Of a stretch of DNA of 64,000 nucleotides, positions 36,286-44,912 are shown one piece after another. Location of the stretch: positions 4,340,001 through 4,404,000 of the forward strand of contig NZ_JACHDS010000001.1 of the NCBI RefSeq assembly GCF_014201195.1. The letters run 5' to 3'. Made by a program: the position numbers and the translations under genes. Within the stretch, counting starts at the first letter, position 1, and every line of letters begins with the position of its first letter. This DNA comes from Nocardiopsis mwathae. Lineage in GTDB: Bacteria > Actinomycetota > Actinomycetes > Streptosporangiales > Streptosporangiaceae. A model generated the notes under the pieces. It was not told the DNA's origin and made no database searches. It worked only from the letters and a program-made list of their open reading frames with translations.

Positions 36286-37059
36286 ATGCCTTTATGCCTC
36301 GAACCAGGGCCCGCCCGCCTCGATGTGCTCCTCGTACCGCCGGGCTCCTCGCCCTTTCCACGCGGCTCGTGGGAGACGGCATCGATCCTGGAATTCGAAA
36401 ACAGGATGCTCGACCCAACGGACAAATTCCCATGCATCTTCGGCGTCGACGCCGTCGCCCGCAAGACGCTGCGCTATGGGTTCGTCCGGAGCGGAGACCA
36501 CGCCGACCAACTCGCCGACACCCTCAGATCCTTCACCGCTGTCTGCGAAGATCTGGGTAAGAGAACGTCGCTCGTCGTCTTCTTCGAATCCTGGGAGGCC
36601 GAAGAGCGCTCCCACGCGGGCTACTACGAAGAATTCTGGAACCTGCTTCGCGAGACTTCTGAGCGCGACACGCTCCCGTGGCCGGAAGAGCACGCCGTCG
36701 ACACCGACGATCCCAGATTCGAATTCTGCTTCAACGGCGTGCCCATGTTCGTGGTGGCCAACACCGATCTGCACACTCATCGGCGCAGCCGCGCCTTCGA
36801 CCGTGTGGCCATCACCTTCCAGCCTCGTTTCGTCTTCGATGACATCAAGCCGAACACGAAGAACGGCGACAATGCCCGGAATATCATCCGCGACAGAATC
36901 AGGACGTACGACAGTGCGCCCCTGACGAAGATGCTGGGAAACTATGGTGACCCGGCCAACAAAGAATGGCGCCAGTACTACCTGGATGACGGCAGCGACA
37001 CGATATCGGCGGGCCGGTGTCCGGTCTCGTTCAACACCGGGGGGAGCGACCTGGCATGA
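36286..37059 (+). CDS. YqcI/YcgG family protein, putative heme-dependent N-hydroxylase
   Basis: This 257-aa protein matches the YqcI/YcgG family: FENRMLDPTDKFPCIFGVDA near the N-terminus, RYGFVRSG, and VVFFESWE followed by the WPEEHAVDTDDPRFEFCFNG-type region and a HRRSRAF segment. From memory, characterised relatives include DcsA (arginine N-omega-hydroxylase of D-cycloserine biosynthesis) and GntA (guanitoxin N-hydroxylase), heme enzymes acting on guanidines; many members are uncharacterised. Codon use is less GC-biased than in its neighbours. Its stop overlaps the cupin start (ATGA). The first 30 residues look poorly conserved, so the start may be later. Confidence 0.72.
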   Translation: MPLCLEPGPARLDVLLVPPGSSPFPRGSWETASILEFENRMLDPTDKFPCIFGVDAVARKTLRYGFVRSGDHADQLADTLRSFTAVCEDLGKRTSLVVFFESWEAEERSHAGYYEEFWNLLRETSERDTLPWPEEHAVDTDDPRFEFCFNGVPMFVVANTDLHTHRRSRAFDRVAITFQPRFVFDDIKPNTKNGDNARNIIRDRIRTYDSAPLTKMLGNYGDPANKEWRQYYLDDGSDTISAGRCPVSFNTGGSDLA

Positions 37060-37436
37060 CCCTTCCGTTGGTTCTGGACGAAGGCAGGCTCAGCGTGTCC
37101 GAGGCCGCGTCTCGGCACCTCCCCGAACAAGGCGGAATCGAGCTTCAGCGAGACCGCCCCGCAAAGGTGCACTCCTGGCACAGCCATGCGGTCCACGAAA
37201 CACTCGTGGTCCTCGAAGGTTCGATGGTGCTGGAGTATGTGGTCGCCGACGGCGATGAACGGACGATCCGGTTCGGCGAGGTCGGCGCCGGCGCCCGGAT
37301 CGAGCTCCCCGCCCGCACCATTCACCAGTCGACCGCCGGCCAGGACGGCTGCGTCTACTTCATCATCCCCGAAGGCGGGAAAGCCGCAGTGACGACGAAG
37401 TACAGCGACCCGATCAGGGCGACCAGTGAAGATTAG
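37056..37436 (+). CDS. Small single-domain cupin protein
   Basis: This 126-aa protein has one conserved beta-barrel cupin domain. WHSHAVHE supplies metal ligands His42, His44 and Glu48, and His90 (ARTIHQS) is the fourth, so it probably binds iron or another metal and could be a small dioxygenase or isomerase. The ATG overlaps the previous stop and the MFS gene starts inside its 3' end. In this operon it most likely modifies the same intermediate as the YqcI/YcgG protein. Confidence 0.78.
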   Translation: MTLPLVLDEGRLSVSEAASRHLPEQGGIELQRDRPAKVHSWHSHAVHETLVVLEGSMVLEYVVADGDERTIRFGEVGAGARIELPARTIHQSTAGQDGCVYFIIPEGGKAAVTTKYSDPIRATSED

Positions 37437-38673
37437 TCTCAGTACCGTACGCCAGTTTCCGGCGCAGGTCTGGATCGTCTCCCTTGCTACGCTGCTGAAC
37501 CGGTCCGTCGGGTTTCTGGCCCTGTTCTCCGCGATCTTCTTTCAATCGTTCGAGGTCAGCGCCAACACCATCACCCTCGCGCTGTTCGCCGTAGGGGTGG
37601 CCGGGGTGCTCGGGGCGGTGGCGGGAGGCCGGATCGCCGAAAGGGTGGGGTCCGCACAGGTTCTGGTGATCGGCTCGCTGGTCAACGTGCCGCTACTGGT
37701 CATGCTCGCCCTGTTCGCCGACGACATCACGGTGTCGATCCTCGTCGCCGCCGTGAGTGTCGCGGTGTCGCAGTCCTTCGTCGGGCCGTCAGCGACGCTG
37801 ATCACCGACTCGGGCTACAAGGGCCCGACCGTCACCGCGTTCGCGTTCTACCGGATCTTCCTCAACGTCGGATCGATCGTCGCTCCCGCCATCGCCGGAA
37901 TCCTCGGCTTCGTCGATTTCCGACTGCTGTTCCTGCTCTCCGCCGCGGGCTCGCTGGCGGCATTCGCGGTGCTCTTCTTCTCCCGGAACAGGCTCGGCGA
38001 GGTGGCGCACACAGCCCGCGAGGGCGAGGCCGAAGCGGCGGGCGGGCAGGAGGGTGCCGCTCCAGCAACCGACTCCTCCGCGATGCGCCGGGCACGGCTG
38101 TGGACCGTCATCGCCGTCTTCGGCGTCACGATCGCCATCTACGCGCAGCACCAGAGCGGGATACCGCTGTCGGTCCAGCGGTTGGACAACGGCGACCGGC
38201 TCTACGCCCTTCTGCTGCTGATCAACCCGATCATCATCGTGCTGACCGAACTCCCCTTGAGCACGGTCACCGCGAAGTTCAAGTGGAGCCACGCCTACGC
38301 GTTGGGCGTGTTCGCCACCGCCGTCGGCCTCGCCGTCTGCGGGCTCGCGAGCAGCTGGGCCGTCTGCATCGCCGCGTTCGTCGTCTTCTCCCTCGGCGAG
38401 GCCGTGTTCGCGCCGCTGGCCAACGCGTCCGTGGCTCGGCTGGCCCGCCCCCGGGAGAACGCCCGTTACCAGGGGTACCTGTCGGCCGCCCAATCGGCGG
38501 GCATCGCCCTGGGTCCCGGAATCGGGGCTTGGGGTGTACTACACGACCGGTCGCTGTTCTGGGTTGTCGTCATCGTCCTCGGCGCCGTGCTGGCCGCGGC
38601 GTCGGTATTCGCAGGCATGAGTAGTGCAAGGAGTTCCTCCAGTGGGAAGCAGCACATCAAAACGGCGGCCTGA
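37426..38673 (+). CDS. MFS exporter in the YqcI/YcgG operon
   Basis: This 415-aa major facilitator has 12 predicted helices split by a hydrophilic loop of about 40 residues (around 185-225). The loop between helices 2 and 3 (GGRIAERVGSAQVLV) fits the MFS signature. It is probably the exporter of the operon's product. The GTG start overlaps the end of the cupin gene by 11 bp and its own end overlaps the ATP-grasp gene by about 30 bp. Confidence 0.85.
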   Translation: MKISLSTVRQFPAQVWIVSLATLLNRSVGFLALFSAIFFQSFEVSANTITLALFAVGVAGVLGAVAGGRIAERVGSAQVLVIGSLVNVPLLVMLALFADDITVSILVAAVSVAVSQSFVGPSATLITDSGYKGPTVTAFAFYRIFLNVGSIVAPAIAGILGFVDFRLLFLLSAAGSLAAFAVLFFSRNRLGEVAHTAREGEAEAAGGQEGAAPATDSSAMRRARLWTVIAVFGVTIAIYAQHQSGIPLSVQRLDNGDRLYALLLLINPIIIVLTELPLSTVTAKFKWSHAYALGVFATAVGLAVCGLASSWAVCIAAFVVFSLGEAVFAPLANASVARLARPRENARYQGYLSAAQSAGIALGPGIGAWGVLHDRSLFWVVVIVLGAVLAAASVFAGMSSARSSSSGKQHIKTAA

Positions 38674-39949
38674 GTCCGTTCTCGTCGTCGACCCCGTGAG
38701 TTCCGGGGCGCTGTACGCGACGCTGCTGGGGGAGGCGGGGATCCCCGTCATCCTCCTGGACACCGAACGCGCCCGCGTCGGGGGACTGCGAACGGAGGCC
38801 ACCCCCGGCGCCCTCGACTTCGAGCACGACTTCGGCGGTTCCCCCGACCGCCTCCGCGCCTACTGTGTCGACAACGCGGTCGGCTACGTCGTGGCCGGAT
38901 CGGAGTCCGGTGTCGGGCTGTGCGATTTCCTCCGGGCATCGCTACCAGACTGCCCGGCCAACGACTCACGGGATTCGCGTCGGCGGTGGGACAAGCAGTC
39001 GATGTTCGCCGCGCTGGCCGCCGACGGAGTCCCGTGTCTGCAGACGACCGCGATAGCCGCCGGGCAAATCCCGGACATCGACGAGGCGGCGCTCCTCGTC
39101 GCGGACGCGCCCGTGGTGGTGAAGCCGTCGATCGGCGCCGGGTCGGTCGGCGTCCGCATGGTCGCGGCCCCCTGCGAGCTGGTCGACGCCGTACGGTCGA
39201 TCACGACTGCCCCCGGCTTCTTCGGCGACTCTCCCAACGCGCTGGTCCAAGAGCTCTACCCGCACCCGCAGACCGAGTACGTGGTGGACACGTTCTCCCA
39301 CGACGGGATCCACGAGGTGCTGGGGATCAACCGCTACGACAAGCGCGTCTCGGCCGACGGTGACTTCGTCTACGAGCGGATCACCTGGCTGGCGGCGGAC
39401 GAGCCCCCGGCCTCCGTCCTCTGCGACTACGCCGGGGCCGTCCTGGACGCACTGGGGGTGCGCGTTGGCGCCGGGCACATGGAGGTCATGTACAACCCAG
39501 AGGTCGGTCCCCGGCTGATCGACTTCGGGGCTCGGGCGCACGGCGCCGGACAGCCGCTGAAGACCTTCAGGCTGACCGGGACGTCCCACATTCACCGCGA
39601 GTGCGAGTACATCGCGCACATCGTGGCCGGTCGGCCACTGTCGGACACCGGCGGCAGGTACACCCTGCCGCAGCGCGGCGGAATCATCTTCTTCAACCTC
39701 GACCGGCCGACGCGGTGCCGGGCCCGGCCGAGCGAGGCCCGGCTCACGGCTCTGCCGGGTGTCCTGGACGTGACGGTCAACGCGGCGGCGGGAGCGGAGT
39801 ACCCGGCGACCCGCTCACTGCTCGACTCGCTCGCGCTCGGGCTCGCGTTCATCGCCGCCGATACCCGACAGGAACTGGACGACCGCTGTCGTCGGGTGCG
39901 GTCGGAGTTCGAGGCCGCCTTCCGGGGGCGCGAACCGCACCCCGTCTAG
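38642..39949 (+). CDS. ATP-grasp ligase of the YqcI/YcgG operon
   Basis: This 435-aa protein has the ATP-grasp layout of amino-acid ligases (BacD/carnosine-synthase-like). An N-terminal Rossmann-like domain (SVLVVDPVSSGALYATLLGE) is followed by VVVKPSIGAGSVGVRMV (nucleotide loop) and GAGHMEVMYNPEVGPRLIDF with Glu/Asn metal ligands. It likely couples ATP to formation of an amide or peptide bond between a carboxylic acid and an amine. The GTG at 38642 was chosen since AAGGAG lies 8 nt upstream. As last gene of the operon it probably performs the condensation that gives the exported product. Confidence 0.83.
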   Translation: MGSSTSKRRPESVLVVDPVSSGALYATLLGEAGIPVILLDTERARVGGLRTEATPGALDFEHDFGGSPDRLRAYCVDNAVGYVVAGSESGVGLCDFLRASLPDCPANDSRDSRRRWDKQSMFAALAADGVPCLQTTAIAAGQIPDIDEAALLVADAPVVVKPSIGAGSVGVRMVAAPCELVDAVRSITTAPGFFGDSPNALVQELYPHPQTEYVVDTFSHDGIHEVLGINRYDKRVSADGDFVYERITWLAADEPPASVLCDYAGAVLDALGVRVGAGHMEVMYNPEVGPRLIDFGARAHGAGQPLKTFRLTGTSHIHRECEYIAHIVAGRPLSDTGGRYTLPQRGGIIFFNLDRPTRCRARPSEARLTALPGVLDVTVNAAAGAEYPATRSLLDSLALGLAFIAADTRQELDDRCRRVRSEFEAAFRGREPHPV

Positions 39950-40548
39950 CAGAACAACCACCAGGTGGTGCAGCGACCGCCGTCGGCCCCGTCGTCGTCG
40001 GTGGGGGCGGGGTCGGCGTCGTGTCCGGAGCCCGGGCCCGGTCCGGAGTCGTCCCTTCCGGAGGCGGGGGCGGGGGCGACGGGGGTTTCGGGGTTCGGCG
40101 GCTGCGTGGAGTCGACGGCCGACTCCTCCGACCGGGTCGTTTCCGGCTGCTGCGGGGCGGAGCCCGCGGGGGCGTCCCTGGACGGATCCGGGGAGGAGTC
40201 CGGCGCGGAATCCGGCTCGACCGGGTCGGAGGAGTCGTCGGCCGGCTTCTCGCCCTCCACCTCGGCCGTGCCGTCGACCTTGAGGACGCCGGGGTCGGCG
40301 GAGGGGTCGGTGGCGCCGCGGCCCTCCTCGTTCCCCTGCAGTTCGGAGATCGACGCGTCCCGAGGAGCGGCGTCGCGCCCCGGTCCGTTGGCCGTGGGGG
40401 CGAAGTCGAGGGCGGCCAGCACCGCGCCGAAGAAGAGCAGGACCATGGTCAGCAGGCCGCCGCCCGCCAGCAGCATGCCGTTTCTCCGTCGTTCCAGCTG
40501 CCGCTCGCGCAGTAGGGCGCTGCGCGACCGTGGGAGATCATCGATCAT
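39946..40548 (-). CDS. Single-span protein with acidic disordered tail ending in two cysteines
   Basis: This 200-aa protein begins MIDDLPRSRSALLRE and has one transmembrane helix (about 26-50). The rest is a disordered, Asp/Pro/Ser/Glu-rich extracytoplasmic tail of about 150 residues ending GGRCTTWWLFC. The two terminal cysteines around an aromatic TTWWLF are unusual and could form a small disulfide loop. The start matches that of the next upstream paralogue, which has the same leader. Its end overlaps the ATP-grasp gene end by a few bases (convergent). Function unknown. Confidence 0.6.
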   Translation of the reverse strand: MIDDLPRSRSALLRERQLERRRNGMLLAGGGLLTMVLLFFGAVLAALDFAPTANGPGRDAAPRDASISELQGNEEGRGATDPSADPGVLKVDGTAEVEGEKPADDSSDPVEPDSAPDSSPDPSRDAPAGSAPQQPETTRSEESAVDSTQPPNPETPVAPAPASGRDDSGPGPGSGHDADPAPTDDDGADGGRCTTWWLFC

Positions 40549-40821
40549 GAGCATCGCAGACTTCTCGATGGGGGGGAGGCGTCCGGCGCTCCGAGGCGTC
40601 TTCCTCGGGCACTGTCGGACACCTATCGGGCAGTCTCCGGCGTTCGGCCGCGGCCATTGGAGCGCGCCGCGGACGGCCTGGGCACCTGATACGGCCCACA
40701 CCGCTCACTCGTCCGCGGGGAAGCCGAAGCGCGCGGGCACCGAGCAGCCCACGACTCTCGACCGACATACCGGTGTTCCCGGTATACCGCACTTCGAGGC
40801 GTGTTGTCCTGGAGAAAGCCG
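40549..40821. other. Spacer between the two single-span protein genes
   Basis: About 270 bp with no gene I can support. Its end nearest 40549 carries the CCCATCGAGA-N2-TCTGCGA leader shared with the paralogue at 41409. Confidence 0.35.
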
Positions 40822-41409
40822 TTATTGTCCGGGGTTGGCGCCACCGGAGGGCTCGGGGTCCGGTTCCGGGTCGGGCCCCGGCCCCGGACTCGGGTCGGGC
40901 TGGGGCGGCCTGTCGGGGTCGGGCCGCTCCGGGCGGTCGGGGCGCTGTGTGGGGGTCGTGGTCTTCTCCGACCTGGTCGGCCGGGGGCCGTCCGCCTCCC
41001 GCTCCCGTCCCCCGCGCTCAGCGGTCTCCTGGCGCGCGCCGGAAGAGGACGTCCCGCGGTCGCCTCCCGCAGTGCCCTCGGAGCCCGACCTGTCCTCATC
41101 ACCGCCGTCATCGCCGTGAACGCCTTCGGAGCCGACACTGGCGTGCGCCGATGCCTCGGCCGGGCCGCCGCTCCTGCCTCCGCCGCCCTTCCCGGAGGCC
41201 GACAGGGGACCGTCCGGCGCGGGCGGGTCGTCCACCCGGACTTCGGGTTCGGCGGAGGAGCCCGCCGACACCAGCGCCGCGCCGCCGCCGACCAGGCCGA
41301 CCGCTGCCAGGCCGACCGCGACCAGCACCAGCCTGCGCTTGCGCCGACGCTCCGCACGGCGCCGCGCGGTCCGGGACGGGCTCTCGGGCCCGGGATGATC
41401 ACCGCTCAT
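40822..41409 (-). CDS. Single-span protein with long disordered Pro/Gly/Asp tail (paralogue-like)
   Basis: This 195-aa protein has a short, very basic cytoplasmic start (RRRAERRRKRR, about 16-26), one transmembrane helix (about 28-48) and a disordered low-complexity tail of about 140 residues ending DPEPSGGANPGQ. The overall plan and the bases before the start copy those of the gene at 39946, but the final cysteine motif is absent. ATG 41409 is preferred to an ATG ten codons upstream on that basis. Function unknown. Confidence 0.55.
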   Translation of the reverse strand: MSGDHPGPESPSRTARRRAERRRKRRLVLVAVGLAAVGLVGGGAALVSAGSSAEPEVRVDDPPAPDGPLSASGKGGGGRSGGPAEASAHASVGSEGVHGDDGGDEDRSGSEGTAGGDRGTSSSGARQETAERGGREREADGPRPTRSEKTTTPTQRPDRPERPDPDRPPQPDPSPGPGPDPEPDPEPSGGANPGQ

Positions 41410-41836
41410 AGGGGTCGCAGATCTCTCGATGGGGGCCACCTGCCGACCGCGGCTCCGCCGCGGGCACCAGGACTTCCGGTCGGTGGCCCCCTGGTCCTCA
41501 ACCGGACCTCAGGGGAGACACCTCCGCAGCACTGTAGATAAACATCGAATAACCCACATCCCCCCATGGCCGACGAATCTCCCGAAAACCCCTCTGGCTA
41601 CCAGGTCTCACATTTGGCGTGTGACGAACACAACACCCAGAGAGTGACTAAAGACCCTTTTCAACCACATCCCAGGATGCAATCGGATGCCCAATGAGAA
41701 ATGCGGCGGGTCGCCACCGACCCACCGCATGGACCAGGTACCCCCGCATCGGCGAAAGGGGTATCGCCGGAAAAGAAAAGGAACACCGAAAGCAACTAAT
41801 CAGACGAAGCGGTCACTGCCCCGCCCCGTCCGCCGC
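41410..41836. other. Intergenic region between single-span gene and ribokinase
   Basis: About 430 bp, relatively AT-rich between 41530 and 41720. No gene is supported. It should contain the promoter of the single-span genes and the ribokinase 3' end, but I cannot pick a clear -35/-10 pair. Confidence 0.35.
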
Positions 41837-42745
41837 CTATCCGGCGACGAACGCGTCGATCTCCGCGCGGTTGGGCATCGACGTCGCCGCACCCTGGCGC
41901 TGCACCGACAGCGCGGCCGCCGCCGAGGCGAAGCGCAGGGCGTCCGCGGGCTCGCGGCCCTCGGCGCGGGCGACGGCGAACGCACCGCAGAAGGTGTCGC
42001 CCGCCGCCGTGGTGTCGACCGGCGTCACCCGGTGGGCCGACGCCGTGACCGGCTGCTCACCGCGCCGACCGTAGATCGAGCCGTCCTCGCCCAGGGTGAT
42101 GATGGCCTCCGGCACCCGGCGCAGCAGCACGCCCAGCGCGCGGCGCGGGTCGGTCTCCCCGGTGATGGCGGCGGCCTCGTGCTGGTTGGGCACGATCAGG
42201 TCGACGGAGTCGAGCAGCTCGTCGGGCAGGTCGCGCGCCGGCGCCGGGGTGAGGACCGTCGGCACGCCCAGCCCGCGCCCGGCGCGGGCTGCCGCGATCA
42301 CGCCCTCCATCGGCAGCTCCAGCTGCAGCAGGAGCGCGGCCGCGCCCTCGATCTGCCGCTCGTCGCCGGGACGCAGCGAGGTCACCGTGCCGTTGGCGCC
42401 GGGCACCACGATGATGCGGTTGGCGCCGCTGCCCTCGACGACGATGTGCGCGATGCCGGAGGACCCCGCCTCCATGCGCAGTCCCGACACGTCGACACCG
42501 GTCTCCACCAGGTTGCTGCGCAGCTGCGTACCGAACGGGTCGTCGCCCACGGCGCCGAGGAACGAGACGTCGCCCCCCGCCCGCGCCGCCGCGACCGCCT
42601 GGTTGGCCCCCTTGCCGCCGGGGACCTCGCGGAACGCCGTCCCGCTGACCGTCTCCCCGCTGGCCGGGGCCACGTCCACGTAGGCGACGAGGTCCATGTT
42701 GATACTGCCGAATACCGCGATCCGCGGCGCTGCTGATCCAGTCAC
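41837..42745 (-). CDS. rbsK: Ribokinase (PfkB family)
   Basis: This 302-aa sugar kinase has the ribokinase start VFGSINMDLVAYVD, GGKGANQAVAAARAG and the C-terminal DTTAAGDTFCGAFAVA with the catalytic Asp in AAGD. These are the canonical RbsK motifs; the product is ribose-5-phosphate. The GTG start is tentative as no ribosome site precedes it. No ribose transporter lies next to it. Confidence 0.87.
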   Translation of the reverse strand: MTGSAAPRIAVFGSINMDLVAYVDVAPASGETVSGTAFREVPGGKGANQAVAAARAGGDVSFLGAVGDDPFGTQLRSNLVETGVDVSGLRMEAGSSGIAHIVVEGSGANRIIVVPGANGTVTSLRPGDERQIEGAAALLLQLELPMEGVIAAARAGRGLGVPTVLTPAPARDLPDELLDSVDLIVPNQHEAAAITGETDPRRALGVLLRRVPEAIITLGEDGSIYGRRGEQPVTASAHRVTPVDTTAAGDTFCGAFAVARAEGREPADALRFASAAAALSVQRQGAATSMPNRAEIDAFVAG

Positions 42746-42785
42746 GGAAGGAACGTTACCGACCCCGGAGGCCACCTGGGATCTC

Positions 42786-43589
42786 TCAGGTCGCCGACGG
42801 GGCGTCGAGGTCGACGATGACCGGGGCGTGGTCGGAGGCGCCCTTGCCTTTGCGTTCGTCGCGGTCGATCCTGGCGTCGGAGACGCGGGCGGCCAGAGCC
42901 GGGGACAGGAGGGCGAAGTCGATGCGCATGCCCTTCTTCTTCGGGAAGGACAGGCCCTGGTAGTCCCAGAAGGTGTAGACGCCCGGTCCGGGGGCGTGCG
43001 CGCGGACGACCTCGGCGAAGCCGGTGTCGACCAGGGCGGTGAACGCCTCGCGCTCGGCCTTGGTGACGTGCGTCTTGCCCTCGAACTCGGCCATGTCCCA
43101 CACGTCGTCGTCCTGCGGGGCCACGTTGAAGTCGCCGCACAGCGCGATCCGGGCGGCGGGGTCGTCCGCCAGCCGCTGCGCGCCGAACCGGCGCAGCTTC
43201 TCCAGCCAGTCCAGCTTGTAGGCGTAGTGCGGGTCGTCGATTTCGCGCCCGTTGGGCACGTACAGGCTCCACACCTGGGCGCCGTCGCAGGTGGCGCCGA
43301 TGGCCCTGGCCTCCGCCGCGGCGGGTTCGCCCCACCCGGGCTGGTCCGGGAAGCCGATCCGCACGTCCTCCAGGCCGACCCGCGAGGCGATGGCGACACC
43401 GTTCCACTGCGACAGCCCGTGGTGGGCGACCTCGTACCCGAGGTCGGTGAAGACGCTCGCCGGGAACTGCTCGTCGCGGCATTTCGTTTCCTGGATGGCG
43501 ACGACGTCGACATCGCTGCGCTCCAGCCAGGCGGCGACCCGCTCGGCTCGCGCCCGGATACTGTTCACGTTCCACGTAGCAATTCGCAC
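42786..43589 (-). CDS. xth: Exodeoxyribonuclease III (AP endonuclease)
   Basis: This 267-aa EEP-superfamily nuclease has IATWNVNSIRA, ETKC with the metal-binding Glu, a YVPNGREID segment, CGDFNVAPQDDDVWD and the C-terminal KGASDHAPVIVD with catalytic Asp/His. It acts as 3' exonuclease and AP endonuclease in base-excision repair. Length is standard and it looks intact. It is divergent from the response-regulator gene. Confidence 0.92.
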   Translation of the reverse strand: MRIATWNVNSIRARAERVAAWLERSDVDVVAIQETKCRDEQFPASVFTDLGYEVAHHGLSQWNGVAIASRVGLEDVRIGFPDQPGWGEPAAAEARAIGATCDGAQVWSLYVPNGREIDDPHYAYKLDWLEKLRRFGAQRLADDPAARIALCGDFNVAPQDDDVWDMAEFEGKTHVTKAEREAFTALVDTGFAEVVRAHAPGPGVYTFWDYQGLSFPKKKGMRIDFALLSPALAARVSDARIDRDERKGKGASDHAPVIVDLDAPSAT

Positions 43590-43935
43590 ACCGCCAGGCT
43601 AACGCCACCTGACGACATGCGGAGGCGGCCGGCGCAGGCGGGCCCGGGAACGGCGGACGGATCCGAACCTGCAGTGGAACGAGGTCTCGGTGTGGCCGTC
43701 CTCCACACCGAGACCTCTCCGCACGTCCCTCGGCACGCTCACCGCGAACCTCGGTCCGCCACGTCAAATGTGACGTCCGCCGCTGTGGTCCGGTTCGCTT
43801 CTTCGCGCGGAATCTCACCCCGGAGCCGGGCGATCGCCCAGCGTGACGCAGGTGGAGCGGTGAAGGCCCCGACGCCCTGGGGCATCATGGGGACTCAAGT
43901 CCGCTGGGGCCCGCGCCCCATCTCCGAGGTGACAC
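43590..43935. other. Divergent region between xth and the response regulator
   Basis: About 345 bp with no gene. Its main feature is the hairpin at 43681-43717. Confidence 0.4.
43681..43717. terminator. Perfect 15-bp hairpin between divergent genes
   Basis: GAGGTCTCGGTGTGG pairs exactly with CCACACCGAGACCTC across a 7-nt loop. It lies upstream of both divergent genes, so it would not terminate either; it may be a relic terminator or leader structure. Confidence 0.5.
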
Positions 43936-44847
43936 ATGACCGAGGCCACGACACACCCCCACGTGCTCGTGATCGACGACGAGCCGAACATCCGCGAACT
44001 CGTCCAGGCCGCCCTGCGATTCCACAACTTCAGCGTCAGCACCGCCGGAACCGGCGGCGACGGCCTCGCCCTGGTGCGCGAGCGCCACCCCGACCTCATC
44101 CTGCTCGACGTCATGCTGCCCGACATCAGCGGCTTCGAGATCTGCCAGCGGCTGCGGCACGCCGGCGACAACGTGCCCGTCATCTACCTGACGGCCCGCG
44201 ACACGCCCTCCGACACCGTCACCGGGCTGTCGCTGGGCGGCGACGACTACGTCACCAAGCCGTTCTCCGTGGAGGCGCTCATCGCCCGCATCCACGCGCT
44301 GCTGCGCCGGACCCGCCGCGAGGAGACCGCGGCGACCGAGGCGACGCGCGACGAACACGGGGTCCTGCGCGTCGCCGACCTCGAACTCAACGAGCGGACC
44401 TGGGGTGTGCGCCGGGCCGGCGTGCCCGTGGAGCTGTCGCCCACCGAGTTCCGCCTGCTCGCCTACATGATGAACCACGCGGGCCGGATCCTCACCCGCG
44501 CGCAGCTGCTGGAGAACGTGTGGGGCTGGGACTACGCCGGGCAGTCCCAGATCGTCGAGACCTACGTGAGCTACCTGCGGCGCAAGCTCGACCCGCTCGG
44601 CCCGGCCCTCATCCACACCAAGCGCGGCGTCGGCTACTCCATCCGCGTGCCCAAGGCGGAGGTGTACGCCCCTGCCGGTTCGCAGCGGCCGCCGGAGCGG
44701 CAGCGCAGACGTGGGAGGAGGCGGGGCAGGGACCGGCAGGAGGCACCGCGGGAGGCGCGGCCGGACGCCGGTGGGCCTCCGCGCGCCGCGGAGGCCGGGG
44801 CCGACACGCCCGAGGCCCCCGGCACCGCCGACGGCACCGGCGCCTGA
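43936..44847 (+). CDS. OmpR-family response regulator
   Basis: This 303-aa regulator has a receiver domain with acidic DD at 14-15, phospho-acceptor Asp58 (LLDVM), Thr86 and Lys108, and a C-terminal winged helix with TEFRLLAYMMNHAGRILTRA and VETYVSYLRRKLD. A basic then acidic, disordered extension of about 65 residues follows the DNA-binding domain, longer than usual. It pairs with the histidine kinase at 44913. The signal is unknown. Confidence 0.92.
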   Translation: MTEATTHPHVLVIDDEPNIRELVQAALRFHNFSVSTAGTGGDGLALVRERHPDLILLDVMLPDISGFEICQRLRHAGDNVPVIYLTARDTPSDTVTGLSLGGDDYVTKPFSVEALIARIHALLRRTRREETAATEATRDEHGVLRVADLELNERTWGVRRAGVPVELSPTEFRLLAYMMNHAGRILTRAQLLENVWGWDYAGQSQIVETYVSYLRRKLDPLGPALIHTKRGVGYSIRVPKAEVYAPAGSQRPPERQRRRGRRRGRDRQEAPREARPDAGGPPRAAEAGADTPEAPGTADGTGA

Positions 44848-44912
44848 CCCCCCGCACCCGACCGACCGGACCCGACCTTCCGACGCCGACGAGCAGGAAT
44901 ACGGACCATCAG

